Notes: generated from the letters alone by a model not told the origin. 64,000 nucleotides of DNA from Hemerocallis citrina (GCA_017893485.1 CM030363.1:84931230-84995229), one strand, 5' to 3'; numbered from the stretch's first letter, positions 46,058 through 57,889 are shown. Program-made: numbers and translations.

Positions 46058-46536
46058 TATAATTTTTTTGAAGTCCAGAAATTTGGATTTGGGAAAGAGT
46101 ACGGGTTAAAGATGTGGATGATTGCAACGTCTGATCCAAGAATGAGATTTGGTAAGGAGAAAGGAACGGAGGGCAAGATGAGGAGGACGGAGAGGTAGAG
46201 GGGCATTGGAGAGGGGGACGTTGTGGAGGTCGAGGACGGTGGAAATGCGGGAGATGAGGGAGGAATGGAAGGCAACGTCAAAAATGGTGTGGATTTGGGA
46301 GAGGGGGGGGGGGAGGAGGGGAGTGGAGGTTCAAGATGCGGTGGGCATGGCCTGAGTATTGCTGGTTAGGAAATACACAAAGGTCGAGTTGTGCGCGTAT
46401 TTTTTAGGATAATTTCACTAAACTATACCATTGATGAGATTATTTCTCACAATTCTCTCACACTTTTTTTGGAGTTCCATATAATTTTATGTCTCTCAAA
46501 ATTATTATTTTAGTTTGTGTAATTTACACAGAGTAA

Positions 46537-46540
<4 letters not shown>
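46058..46540. other. Third exon-like unit, then GA-rich sequence without gene
   Basis: After the exon-like unit (to about 46165), GGAGGACGGAGAGG-type purine-rich sequence runs to 46330, then AT-rich sequence. I see no gene. Confidence 0.5.

Positions 46541-46592
<52 letters not shown>
46541..46592. repeat. (AT)n microsatellite
   Basis: About 26 AT units with no element border beside it. Confidence 0.95.
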
Positions 46593-46596
<4 letters not shown>

Positions 46597-46880
46597 GGTC
46601 GTGGGATTCTTTATTTTTAGAGGTAAAGGTTGGAGGTTTCTTGACTTTACCCCTAAAAGAAGTTTAGTCAATATTATTATGTAAAAATAAGATGTCAATC
46701 TTTTGCTACCAAATATACCGTTAGTTTCTTCTTGTAAGAAAAGTACACAGTTTGTTGAACAATGCTAAAAGTGTACTCCTTTCTAACTGTTTTAATATAT
46801 ACTACTTACATACTTCAAAACTTGTGAAGAAATTGACCGTTTCCTTCAATCTAGATTCTAGATGTAAGTAGTACATCAGA

Positions 46881-47270
46881 TGCCTCAAATGTCTTAATTG
46901 GAGCCATGTTTCTTATGTGTGCACTAACGTCCCTTTGAAGGAGATGGAGGAAAACAGAGAGGTCTCGCGAGGCAGGTCGCCGGAGAACCCTCTCCCAATC
47001 AAGCTGGCAAGCTGCCTCAACACAATCAAGCAAGAGGAAGGATGGCTTAGGTAGTGGTGTGCATTCGCGGTCAAATGCCTCAAATGTCTTAATTGGGGCC
47101 ATGTTTCTTATGTGTGCACTAACGTCCCTTTGAAGGAGACGGAGGAAAACAGAGAGGTCTCGTGAGGCAGGTCGCCGGAGAACCCTCTCCCAATCTAGCT
47201 GGCAAGCTGCTTCAACACAATCAAGAAAGAGAAAGGATGGCTTAGGCAGTGGTGTGCATTCGCCAAAGTG
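46881..47270 (+). repeat. 195-bp in-frame tandem duplication containing a zinc knuckle
   Basis: TGCCTCAAATGTCTTAATTG occurs at 46881 and 47076. The copies are nearly identical. The spacing of 195 bp is a multiple of three, so the duplicated 65 codons stay in frame on the plus strand (and produce a duplicated shadow frame on the minus strand). Confidence 0.95.
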
Positions 47271-49220
47271 ACCAATGGCAGACCTTCGGAGAGTCACCTT
47301 TTAGAGGAGCTCAACAAGAAATGGCCTATGAGGGGAGACAGAGATTGGATTGTGAAGAAGATTTGCCAACTTCAATTTCTCATCTCTTTCCCATCTCCAA
47401 CTAAAATGTAAGAGATCACCGGAATGGGGGAGGTGGACTTCGGCCATTTTAAGTCGACTTTCTCTCCCTGGACGCCGCAATTTGGGGCAGAGAGACCACA
47501 AGGGGAGACACAAAATTTGGGTTCACAATCTACCTCTCCACTGTTGGAAAAGAGAAGCACTCGAAGAAATTGTAGCGGAGTTGGCCATGGTGGTGGACAT
47601 TGATGCAAAGACAGCAAGGAAGTCAGACCTGATCTCCGCTAGACTCACCATCAAAAGCCCAGATATCAGCCGCATGCCTAGGTTCGCTAAGATTTTTACT
47701 TACGAGCAGGCGTACATCATCAAATTTGTGCTCCACGAGAAGGTGGAAGCACAGGTAGAGGAGGTGGCCAAGAGGGGCAACAACGCCCACAAAGACGAAA
47801 AAACTTACAAAGAAGCGGCAGCACCAGTGCTAGACACAACCATCGACGACACTCATGAGATTGAGAGGGCTCATCGAGAGCTCATCAAGGTGGCAGAGCA
47901 AGGTGAACAACAGCGAATACTGCTACTAGAGACTGCCTCACTGGCCCCAGACCTCAAAGGTCCAGATCGTAGATCTGGATCTAAGATCAATGATCGAGAT
48001 CTCCTCACTGCTGGTCAAATTCGTACAAGCTTTAGCACAGAGGAGGCAGGCGGGGGGGAGACCTCGATCAGAACTCCAAAGCCCCAAATGGCAAAGCATC
48101 TCCAAGGTGGAAAAGGGAAAGAGAGGCAGGACCCTCAAAGTGGCAAAGTCAGAGCGCCTATGAGCCAGACCCTTGTGGTCAAAAGAAGCTAACGGCCATG
48201 GCCCAAAATGAAGAGACTACAGTGCTCAGGAGAGGGGGACCTTTGAGGCGAGAGCTCAGAAAGGAAAACTCCGAGATCTGGAGGTGAAAAGTTTTAGAGA
48301 AGAGGACACAACTCAGATCCAAAAGAGGAAGATGAGCAGAGAGCTCGAGACAATCACAGAGAACGAGGAGACAGGGGGACCTATCGATGCGGAAGGGGGA
48401 GATATCGAAGCGCATGGGGGAGATTTCGAAGCGCATGCTGGCGCAACAGATCTGGCACCCTATTGCGACGTGACATGTGGAGGGGCACACGGAAAAGACC
48501 AAGCAATGCATCCCCAGGGAGACCCTATGAGGAACAATGCTGAAAGAGGTGAGAATGGGCCCAAGTCTTGGGATGGGCCAAATAAATATACTGTGACTCA
48601 AATAAAGATTGGGCCTATAGAGGGGTCCAACACTGTGAACCAACTACCAATTGTGGATCTTGTTTCGTCTATGGGGAGTGGTCCAACAGAAGAGTCCAAG
48701 GAACAACAGCTGAGGGATCCCATGATGGGGGCCATTCAGGTTGCAATTACTGAGCACGCAGATAGCGATGACGACATGGAAGGGCGCTTAAATTTGGATG
48801 AAGAGTTCTCATTCATGGATGAGGAGTCATAGGATCTTGAGTTTGTTGCTGATACACAGAGAGAGAGAGGTCACCAGAGATGGTATTATCCACCTTTCCA
48901 GATTCAGCATTTGGCTATAGTACTGGAACGTCAAGCAGGGCAGTTGGGTTCAGGGTACAGCGGACGCCTAAGAGGGCTCATGTGGAGTCCCTAGATGACT
49001 AACTAGAGGTGGCTGCGGTGGCCAAAGCTACAAAGTTCGATGACAGAGGTACGAGAAGTTTTTTAGCTTATATATTAAATTTCATGTCAGACTCTGATAT
49101 TTTTATCCTAGCTCAAACCTGTGGCTTAGAAGTGTGTGACATAGAACGTAATGCTCTACTGCTCAATAAAATTACGTGTTGGAAAATTGAACGGGCTAAC
49201 GCTAACTATCAGAAGGACAT
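46881..49220 (+). pseudogene. Zinc-knuckle/DUF4283 protein pseudogene (LINE-ORF1-like family)
   Basis: The plus strand reads a CCHC zinc knuckle, CLKCLNWSHVSYVC (CX2CX4HX4C), twice through the duplication. A DUF4283-like fold follows: RDWIVKKICQLQFLISFPSP near 47330-47390, TGMGEVDFGHFKSTFSPW near 47416-47470, then in another frame KIWVHNLPLHCWKREALEEI (47505 on), VDIDAKTARKSDLISARLTI and FAKIF. An acidic, low-complexity middle follows (48284-48832). The tail reads KFDDRGTRSFLAYILNFM, SDIFILAQTCGLEVCD, IERANANY (49030-49210). This order is known for plant zinc-knuckle DUF4283 proteins, which are abundant and probably LINE-derived. At least three frame changes and stops break it. Its end joins an LTR fragment at 49241. 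Confidence 0.8.
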
Positions 49221-49240
49221 GGGGTCCTACTCTGTGTCGA

Positions 49241-50089
49241 CAGCCTGTGGTGGGCAGTTGTACTACATAGTATCTAATTTGTATTCTAAATTGTATAAAT
49301 TTTCTGAGCTAGGGGTAGGGGCGTTACAAATGGTATCAGAGCCGACTTTCAACACCGAGTGTGGGGCATGTCTACATAGTCGGCGGTGGATCTCCGTGGC
49401 TATAGTCCCAGTCGGCGGTGGATCTCCGTGACTGTGGCTGCTTGTTATGATTAGTCTGACGGTGGACTCCGAGACTATATACCCAGTCGGCGATGGATTT
49501 CCATGACTGTGGTTGCCCAGGGAGGGCAGATAGAAAAAGCAGATGCTCCACATCGGCTATAAAGGAGATCCTGCACTAGATTATACATGCCCGTGCTCAG
49601 CGAGGATGCTGATTTCAGAAGGAGGGGGTGTGTGTAACACCCCGTAGTTTTAAAAATAGTATAATATATATATAGCGTATATATATAGTTAAGATATGTG
49701 TTAATGTATGTTAAAAATAAAATGAGATGTGCTATATGGTGGGAGGGGCCCACGTTCAGATGTGTGAAGCACAGAACGTGACATTGGTCTTGGTCTTGAA
49801 TGGGTGACGTGTCACCATGGGAGGAGGGCCCCACACCATGGATTTAATTTCGGAAATAAAAAGACTGGTGTTGTCTTGAATTGAAAAGGAGAAGTGTTAA
49901 GTATATTATCCCATATCGAAAAATTTCCAAGAATAAATTAATAATAAATAACATAGCCTATGGTCAAGAGTCACCAATACGGTTAACCACCTTTTGAGAG
50001 GCAGCCTGTGGTGGGCAGTTGTACTACATAGTATCTAATTTGCATTCTAAATTGTATAAATTGTCTAAGCTAGGGGCAGGGGCGTTACA
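49241..50089 (+). mobile_element. TRIM-sized LTR element, 5' LTR truncated
   Basis: LTR copy 1 survives only as its last 88 bp (49241-49328). The internal part is 305-bp (49329-49632): primer site TGGTATCAGAGCC at 49331-49343 and polypurine tract AGAAGGAGGGGGTG before 49633. LTR copy 2 is complete, TGTAACACCCCG...GGGGCGTTACA (49633-50089, 457 bp). The internal part only carries the GTCGGCGGTGGATYYCC repeats. A second primer-site-like TGGTGTCAGCTC follows copy 2 at 50094. It has no coding capacity, as in TRIM elements. Confidence 0.85.
49378..49500 (+). repeat. GTCGGCGGTGGAT motif repeats
   Basis: Four copies of GTCGGCGGTGGATYTCC-like sequence in the TRIM interior, related to 735-1000. Confidence 0.7.
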
Positions 50090-50105
50090 GCAATGGTGTC
50101 AGCTC

Positions 50106-50500
50106 TTCCAGAGTCGCACCATTTTCCTGTTGTTGATGCAAATTGATATCGTGATTGGATGATATAGAATGGATGTGTGGTCTCATCTTTGTATCACACA
50201 TGTCTTATATGCAAAACTGTAAATTGCTGATGAGTAGCATTAGGAAGAAAAAGGGTCCCTCTACCTGAATCCAACAACATGTGCCAACAATTTTAGTGAA
50301 ATGAGCTTGCGGGGATATTGGGTGTTTGGCAATGCACACGTTTTGCATATGATTTAGACTTCTATTTATTATACTACTTGAAGCTAGTGTTGGAAATTGG
50401 TGAGAGACTAACTTGAGACTTTTCAAGTGTTGCTGCTTATTTTGGTGTGAGAGCAAACAAATAGTGAATTTATATTTTGAAGAAAACTACTAAAGATCTG
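50106..50500. other. No gene recognised
   Basis: AT-rich sequence after the LTR. Short frames only. Confidence 0.5.
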
Positions 50501-50760
50501 ACTTTTGATCGTCGCCATGAAAATTTTTAGAGCTCCTGAGATTGTATCCGTATCGTTGAAAGAACACATGGATCAGGATCTGACGGTTGCTGATGCAGCC
50601 GATGGACCCATAAAAAACCTGAAACAGTGGAGTTAGCCTCGTCGACAAACCCTCCGATGCTCAAGTCAGAACCAGAGAGAGAAAGAGAGTTTGAAAGTAG
50701 AAAAGATTGATTACCTTCTGACTTAGGGAGGGGGGAGGGCATTTATAGGTCAGGGAATCG
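50500..50760 (-). mobile_element. Likely Ty3/gypsy LTR fragment with TATA box, minus strand
   Basis: On the minus strand CCTATAAATGCC (about 50735-50746) is followed by a CCCTCCC-rich leader, CTCTCTTTCTCTCTC and CTGACTTGAGCATCGGAGGG. The last motif recurs widely in R-U5 regions of plant gypsy LTRs as I know them. LTR borders were not found. Confidence 0.4.
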
Positions 50761-52459
50761 ATTAGAAAATCGACATAATCTATTATCTTCTTTACATTCT
50801 CATACTTAAGAGATAGAATCAATTACTCTCTTGTTGGGGATAAGATATTTGACTTAAAGTCCTGATGGACTTGATGTTTCTCCTAGTGGGCCTAGTCGCT
50901 TTTAATGGACTTGGAAGCAGCCCATATCTTATTAATGAGCCCGAAGAAGGCATGGATCTGTTAAGGAGGCCCATCACAGTTAATCTTCATGTAGAACTTT
51001 TAAGATCTGTACTGGACTCGTACGACCCTGATTTCTTGCAATTTTTGCCATTATCATAAGCCCCCTACTCCTAAAGGATGATTTTCTTAACTTTTGGGAA
51101 GTAGTTTACTTTGTTTCGGAGTTCTATAGTACTATCTTGGCTTTTAGAGATAATTCAAGAATCCTGGAACTTGTTCAGAGCTTCTGGAGGTAGTGAATAT
51201 TTTCTTATTTTTTATGAATATTTCTGGAGTTTTCTAGAATTTTTTCGGATTTTGATAACTTTTTCCCAATTAATAATTGCTTTTTTCAAATTTCAATTCA
51301 TTATTCCAAATTTTTAATTATTTTTCAGAAATTTTAACTAATTTTTTGAATTTAATAATTATTATTTGGAATTTTTAATCAAATTTTCACAATTTAAATT
51401 TTTTTGGGAATTTCTAATAAATTATCATACCTGATCCGCTTTTTGGAGCGATCTGATGCATCGAACAAGTGGGGCCTCGCCTGCTGAGTAGATTAAATGG
51501 TCGTGATTGTGTAGCTGCAATGAGGAGGTGATGTGGCGAGATCTGGTGCTTTGATCGCACATGGCTCACCCACTTAGGAGATCGGGCGGACAATGGCGCA
51601 TGCGAGCAGAGCCTGGGTGATGTGGTGTTATCGTGTGTGTTGATCAAGATGAATCTCGCGCGCTGAATGAAATGGAGGGTTGAGAAGCGGAGTGGGCAAG
51701 AGTGGCAACATGGCAAAATTTCATGCGTTGATCACGTGCACGCTCCCGAATTTAGGCTATCGAGCTGTCGAAATTTGCCCAAAGGCAAAGCTTGGTCGCC
51801 TGACAGATTTGGGTGACCAATGATGTAGGTTTGGGCCTTCATTGCTAGTTTTGGGTCTGCCTGCTCTGCTCTCCCATTAGCGCGCATCTTGGCGTGATCA
51901 GGTGGTGGAGGAGGCACCGCAAAGCCCCCTAGGTTGGATGACAGTTTCGTCAGGGTGTGAGTTTCTGTTCGCCGTCGCCCACTGACTTCCACTCCTATCT
52001 TCGTTGACCTTCTTAAACCCCCCGTCGACCAACATCTCGTCAATTACCACCAAGTCGAGCTACTACTTCGTCGGCCTAGGGTTTCGGTGACCATTTCCTT
52101 CATCGAGTTTAGGTTTTGGTGACCACTGAGCTCCGTCGACCAACCAGTTCGTCGAGCTTGGGTTTTAGGCAACCAAAAGTGTTTCAGTGACCAACTCCTT
52201 CGTCAACCAACCTTCGTCGACTACTACCTTGTCGACCAACACCCGTCGACCAATACCCTGTCGAGCATGCCTTCCATCTCCTATCGACCAACATCCCATC
52301 GAGCAAGAGTTGTTCGTTTCATTGAACAGCTCTTTCACCGACCAAGCATTATATTGTTCACTTGTTTTATTAATTGAGCATTTCGCTGTCGGACGAGTGT
52401 TCCGTTGATTTGGGTGCTGAGTACTTCGACCACTGGATCTTGTGGATGGCTCAGATGCT
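50761..52459. other. Non-coding; contains degenerate TCGTCGACCAAC repeats
   Basis: 51060-51420 is T-rich. 51420-52030 has mixed composition with short frames only. From about 52000 to 52300 the words CGTCGACCAAC, CGTCGAGC and GGTGACCA recur about a dozen times, a degenerate array. It lies just upstream of a promoter and looks like the upstream part of an LTR or leader. Confidence 0.5.
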
Positions 52460-52506
52460 GCCACGTGGCTATTCAATCTTTGTTGGTCTATAAATAAGAC
52501 CCAACC
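52460..52506 (+). promoter_or_regulatory. Promoter with palindromic G-box and TATA box
   Basis: GCCACGTGGC (52460-52469) is a perfect palindromic G-box. TATAAATA follows at 52499-52506, and a CTCTCTCTC leader begins near 52514. The first ATG of the downstream gene is at 52716. The layout is a standard plant Pol II promoter. Confidence 0.7.
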
Positions 52507-52715
52507 CCACCCTTCTCTCTCACATTTGCTTATTTTCTTATTCCACTTTCTCTCTCTATAATTTTTTTTGAGAGCTTCTCTCTCTAGCACTTGTGGTGGG
52601 TCGCCAGGCTGTGCTGGTGGTTTGCCTAGTGGTTTGATAGTGATACTATTGGTCGTTGCATTTTTTGAGTTCTTGAGAGCTTGGTTAGGAAACTCATTTG
52701 CAATTTTTATCAGTT

Positions 52716-54645
52716 ATGTCTAGAATTTCGTTGAGCGACTCCTCTTCTGTTGTGGTCTGTTTATAGGTAGACGATGATGTAGAATCTACTCATTTTACTA
52801 GATAGGAGAAGGGGAAAGGCGTGGTTATTCGTTCCACTATAGTGTTGACGATCGTTGAGCCAGTGAGAGTCTTGGGGAGTGCACTTAAGACATTGTTGTT
52901 TCTAATTTCTAAGTTGATTAAGGAGTACCCCAAAGTAGATCGGGATTTTCTTTGGAACAGCATAGAGTATGCTGAGCCGGACCCAGTTCATACTACTGAG
53001 GCTAGCTTTTCCAGCACGATCCTCACGAGGGAGGAACATGTTAGGATTAGAGCAGCGTTTGGGATCCCTTTTGGGTATGGGTTACTCTTGCCGGGTCCCA
53101 AAGTTAGGGCGTGCTACGTGATGTCCAACAAGTATTGTTTTTTCCCATGCGTGTCTTCTATGCGGGGCTTTGTCTGCTTCTTCACCCCTTTGTTTGAGAG
53201 GTCTTGAATTGGTATAGACTGAGTCTGATGCAGCTTATGTCGAACGCACTGTGGCAAGTGGTGGGATTCGTTCTACACTGTCGTAGGTTCGAAGCAGAAC
53301 CAAGTCTAACCATTTTTAGGTGGCACTTTAAGATCGCCCAGTTGAACAAGATGGAGGAACGGTGTTATATTTTCCCTTGCAGTAATTCAGTGGTGACTGC
53401 AGCGAAGACAAGTTTTAGTGATGCTCTTCTCGCGCAGAAGACATTTCCATGGTGAGATATCACTGAAGTTCTCTTCGATGGTGGTCTTAGCTGGGTGTAT
53501 CCTAGTATGACTTCATCTCCTTTCATACTTGTAGTACTTAATGGATGTTTTTGTTGTTTGCACTGCTTTGCATTATGAGTTCTCATAACATTGTGTTTCA
53601 TCTCACAGGAAAACCAAAGATGGATTTTGATGACTTGATTGCCCATCAGGAAACCCTTCGCAACAAAAGGGCCGACGAGCCTAAGAAGAGCAAGAGGACG
53701 GCGAGCTATACCCTTACTTCAAAGATGTCAATGGATCCCTCTGCTCTCAACCGTTCCGACGGAGATGCCTTTGGGGGCATCATCTGACATTGTCGCAAGG
53801 AGTTCTTCTTTAGCGGCTATTGTAGCGGGTGCTATGCTTCTCGCCCTTTCGCCCATGCTGCGATGATTCTTAGTGACGAGCGGGAAATGATTCATGTTTC
53901 CAACTAGAGCGTGAAGTAGTAGAGAGCTTCCTTGGTAACTCAGATGATTTCTTGGACGAGATCCGCCACCTCCCGACTCTGGCTGATCGGGATAGGCTGA
54001 AGATGGAGCCACCTAGTACATTTTGAAGTGTGGCTTTGATATTTATCTTTGTAGTTCAATGTTTCGAAAGTTCTTACGTTTTCTAGATGGCTTGTCACTT
54101 CGGCCACTTGGTCAATTTTCTGCCACCGAGGAGTAGGAGTTGAGGGCACAGGTCTCAAGTGCTAAGAGGGAGAAGAAATAGGTCGTCAAGGGGATCAAGG
54201 TGGAGTTGGAAGCGTCGAAGAAGAAAGGAAAGAGTTATGCCTTAAGCTTGAGGCACCGAAGAAGAGAAAAGAAGAATCAAGTTAGAAGCCCGAGACGTCG
54301 GAGAAGAAGGTTGTCGATCTTGTGTTGGAGCTAGAGAAGGCGAGGCCTGAGACGAACTTGGCGGTGAAAGTTGGGGCCAAGGCTAAACTGCATGATGTGA
54401 TTAACATGTCCTACACCCGGGCTATCTCTCACGTGGCTGAACGTGTTCCCGGGCTCACCGAGAAAGGGCACCACATGATGCTCTGTCCTGGAGAGGCTCC
54501 CGGGGAGGACAGAGATAGGGACGATGATGATGAGGGTGGCTCTCCCGTGGTGGGCGCGAAAAGTGGCTCAGGAAAGAATGGCAAGGGGAAGGAGGTGGCT
54601 GGGGGCTCCTTGCCCTTAGTCCAGCCGAGGCAGGTGGATACTTGA
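52716..54645 (+). pseudogene. Transposase_28-type ('putative gypsy-type transposon') gene, broken
   Basis: It starts at Met 52716 (MSRISLSDSSSVV), but in-frame stops follow within 40 codons. The body reads LTREEHVRIRAAFGIPFGYG (about 53025), then FFPCVSSMRGFVCFFTPLFE. A frame change near 53200 leads to LMSNALWQVVGFVLHCRRFE and EPSLTIFRWHF. This fits the conserved N-terminal domain of plant retrotransposon-associated proteins (Pfam Transposase_28). A Lys-rich segment follows (KMDFDDLIAHQETLRNKRAD, 53615 on), then a Lys/Glu-rich part (54130-54340). The C-terminus is acidic and Gly/Lys-rich (54322-54645), including INMSYTRAISHVAERVPG. Such genes are carried by non-autonomous LTR elements. Function is unknown. 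Confidence 0.6.
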
Positions 54646-55343
54646 TTCATCCTCCATGCTTGAGTTGCTTTAATTTTCAATTTTGGTATGATGTCATATA
54701 ACAGACTGGCCACCGCATCCTTGTATCTTCCCTTTTAGTTGATGAAAAATGCATCATTGTTTATCAACACTTGTGTATAGTTTTTGTGTACTTGGAGTTA
54801 CTTGGTCGTGACATTTTGATGTTTATCTCTTTTGTGATTGAATCCTTCGCCTTGACATTGAGATAATTCTTTAGTCCTTCTCGATGCAGATGGTTGCGGG
54901 TGTAACCTCTGTTCCCGATTTTTCGGATTTCTATTTGTAATTCTTCTTTTTTCTTAAATCCTTGTATTCTGATTAATTTAATAGTAAATCTTGCTATTCT
55001 TTGAACTCATTTGTTCTCATTTGATTATCCGAATTCTTTATGCTTAAACCTTGGTTTTTCAATACACTCTATTTTGTTTATTGTGTGTTGGATATTTAAT
55101 TTAATCTACTATTTTCTTAGTTGTGTTCTTATTGGATCCTAACCCAAACCCAAAACCTATTAACTCTAATTCAAACCCAATGTCGTAATCCCTTAAATAT
55201 ATTAATTAATATTCCTAACCCTAATCATTAAACCCTAATTACCATCAGCTGCTTAATCCCTCCCGACTTCATCTCCTTCCTCTGTTTCGGTCCGGAACGC
55301 CTCATACAACCGCCACCCGATCAACACCCCAACCCTTCCTCCT
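54646..55343. other. No gene; possible LTR start at 54901
   Basis: TGTAACCTCTGTTCCCG at about 54901 resembles an LTR start. A C-rich stretch from 55240 continues at 60034 once the solo LTR is removed. I see no frame with a domain. Confidence 0.35.
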
Positions 55344-55994
55344 CACCATGTAACGCCTAGAGTTCCCAACACAGGAAACTCGAGACATAGCCAAAATCTT
55401 TCCTTCAAATGAGTTGAAACACAGTAAAATCAAAGAAAAATTTAAACTTTTATTGCCACCAAAAATGTTATTACAAGTACGAATTGTACAATAAGGAATT
55501 ACATCATGAATTACATCCCAAAAATTTACTGTACAACACTTATAATCTCACATGGTACAACAATCAGAAAACTCTGCGACACATTGGACACCAACACGAG
55601 TCTCCTGCTCCAAGATCCGCCATCCTGTAACTAAACAGACTGTGGGCACGTCAGTTGAATGCAACTGACGCAATGCTTTATAAAACCAGAGACTCCCCAA
55701 AACTCAACAACCAAAATTGATGCAAAAAGGAAAATGTGTAGACAATCACAAGTGTTAGTGTATGCCATGCCCTAGAGTCTAATGCACAATTCAAAATGCA
55801 AAGATGCACTTACTCTAATGCAATTCATTTAGAAACGTATGCATCACATACTACATACTTCCCCAAAAATACAACTTCAATGGAAACATATGCATCCCAT
55901 ACTACATACTTTTCAAGGATTTCACTTTCTTCTAATTGTAGGTTTCGATCCCTCGCAATGCATTCTACCCTTGTACTCTTTCTGTTCTTGGGGT

Positions 55995-56440
55995 GGGTCT
56001 TAAAATAGTCCTCTGATCCATGTGGTCCGTTTTTTGCCTCCAGACAATCCGTGCCTGGTCCCTCCGGGCCGTTTACCACCCTCGGTCTTAAAATAGTCCT
56101 CTGATCCCTGTGGTCTGTTTTCCGCCCTCGGTCAACCTGTGCCCGGTCCCTATGGGCCGTTTACCACCCCCGGTCTCAAAATAGCCCTCCGATCCCTGTG
56201 GTCCATTTTTTGCCCCCGGACAACTCGTGCCCGGTCCTTGCTGGTCGTTTACCACCCCCAGTCTTAAAATAGTCCTCTGATCCCTGTGGTCCATTTTCTG
56301 CCCCCGGACAACCCGTGCTTGGTCCTTGCGGGCCGTTTACCACCCCCATTTTAAAATAGTTACTCTGCCTGGTCCGTGTGGTCGTTTTTCGCCCCCGGAC
56401 GAATGCCGATCCCTGTGGGCCATTACCACCCCTGTTCTCA
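55995..56440 (-). repeat. ~88-bp tandem array, five copies
   Basis: TGTGGTCC/T recurs at 56021, 56109, 56198, 56285 and 56377 (spacing 87-92), each followed by GTTTTTTGCC, a GTGCCCGGTCC word and GGGCCGTTTACCACCC. It lies where the other giant LTR has its hairpin array. Confidence 0.9.
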
Positions 56441-57889
56441 TCACTAGAACCCAGGAATAAACAGAAGAGATCACACCGCCCGTCCCCTATACCGAAGAGA
56501 TGGCGCCGCACGTGTCCCCTTGACAGACGAGCACAACCACCCGAATAGTACATTTCCTATCACTACATAAGACTGCTCATAGGATACTACTACTACACAT
56601 CAATCCTACTTTAGAACTGAAGAGGCAACTACTGATCTTAAATGCAGAGATATAGATTACCAGCCGATTACTAACTAGTAAAAACCCAGCCTTCAACTAG
56701 AATAATAAAGCCCTAGGGAAACCAACACGGCCCCTAGACCAGTCTCAAGAGTTGGCCCAACTTGGCCCAGACTTGACCCAACAACAATAGCGATTCGACC
56801 TCCGTCAAATGCCAAACACCCTCTTGCGTGGATCTCGACCCTGCCTTCGGCCCACGATCAATTCCTCATTGGTTAGTGATCCGCCAGTGCTCGAAAATTG
56901 TCTTCATCCAAAGCATCCCGAGGTAACAAGGGCTATCAAATATCAAGGGTTGAAATAGATAGATAGTCCTAGGGTGATAACCATTACCCTAGGCAACAAC
57001 AAACTAATATACATAGCCAAAATACATAACAACCAGTGGACATTCATAAGTCTGATTAAATATGATCAATTCATAATTCAAAAGCTAATTAACAGCTATC
57101 TAACTCCAATTATGGCCTTAACATTACACAGCAGCTCGACCTAACCCTAGGACACTACCATGACCAAGGGTACCAATGTTAACCACACTATGGCCAAGCT
57201 AAGCGGCGAACTGACTACCGTCAATCTCCACCCAACCTTCCATGCTTGGAGTTGATTATGACCTCGGCACGACCAACATGTTGCTCCTTTTAAATAATTT
57301 TTCTCCATGGTCTCTTGACCAAGTGGTAACACCAATAAAAATGGACATCCCTCCGTACGGTGAGCACATCGGCGCACGAGTCATCTCCTCCAACACGTTT
57401 GAGGCGATATGTCTACCAACTACACAACAGATTGAGTAGTAACGATAGCCCCTAGGGTAAAATCCATTATCCTAAGCAACAATAAGCAACACACACACCG
57501 GGGTAGGAAGAACCGCCCCGAACAACAACCCAACATAAACTATTCTAACTTTAAGCAAGTTATAAAGTTAGAACAACAAGCAAATTATCCCAAGCAACCA
57601 CGAGATAAAAAAGCTATTCCATTCAGAAAACACACTATCTGCATACAAACACAACTCTAACATAGTCATCACGATCCCAGGGTTAGAATAAACACCATTC
57701 CAAAGACCTAGTATGATGAAACACACACATTCAATCAAAACAACTACTTATTTATCCAACATAGACTTGGTGTTGTTTGCGAAAATAACCAAAAATCACA
57801 CACTTAATGAAAATCGAAGTTCTTAGAGTTTTTGGAAAGACCACAAAGTCCACTACAACATCTCAACTGAAAATTTTCTCAAATTACTC

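Larger units (their letters stand above)
41705..46165 (+). repeat. Three ~360-bp tandem exon-like units, the third split by a solo LTR
   Basis: Related segments begin GARGAAGAGTATG at 41712, 42073 and 46091 (the last after subtracting the LTR insertion, spacing about 360). Each reads E-EYELKTKMIVVSDSRIKF or variants and runs into a GT donor-like AAGGTTTCTTC or GGTAAGGA. The unit looks like a duplicated short exon plus intron. The protein family is unknown to me. The 42396-46052 LTR lies between the second unit and the third. Confidence 0.7.

Noticed and set aside
46851..47297. 148-codon minus-strand frame with a duplicated 65-residue unit
   Set aside because: It is the shadow of the in-frame duplicated zinc-knuckle segment on the plus strand, where CX2CX4HX4C is readable.
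47482..48832. Functional host gene
   Set aside because: Frame changes between zinc knuckle, DUF4283 part and tail, plus internal stops, show a pseudogene.
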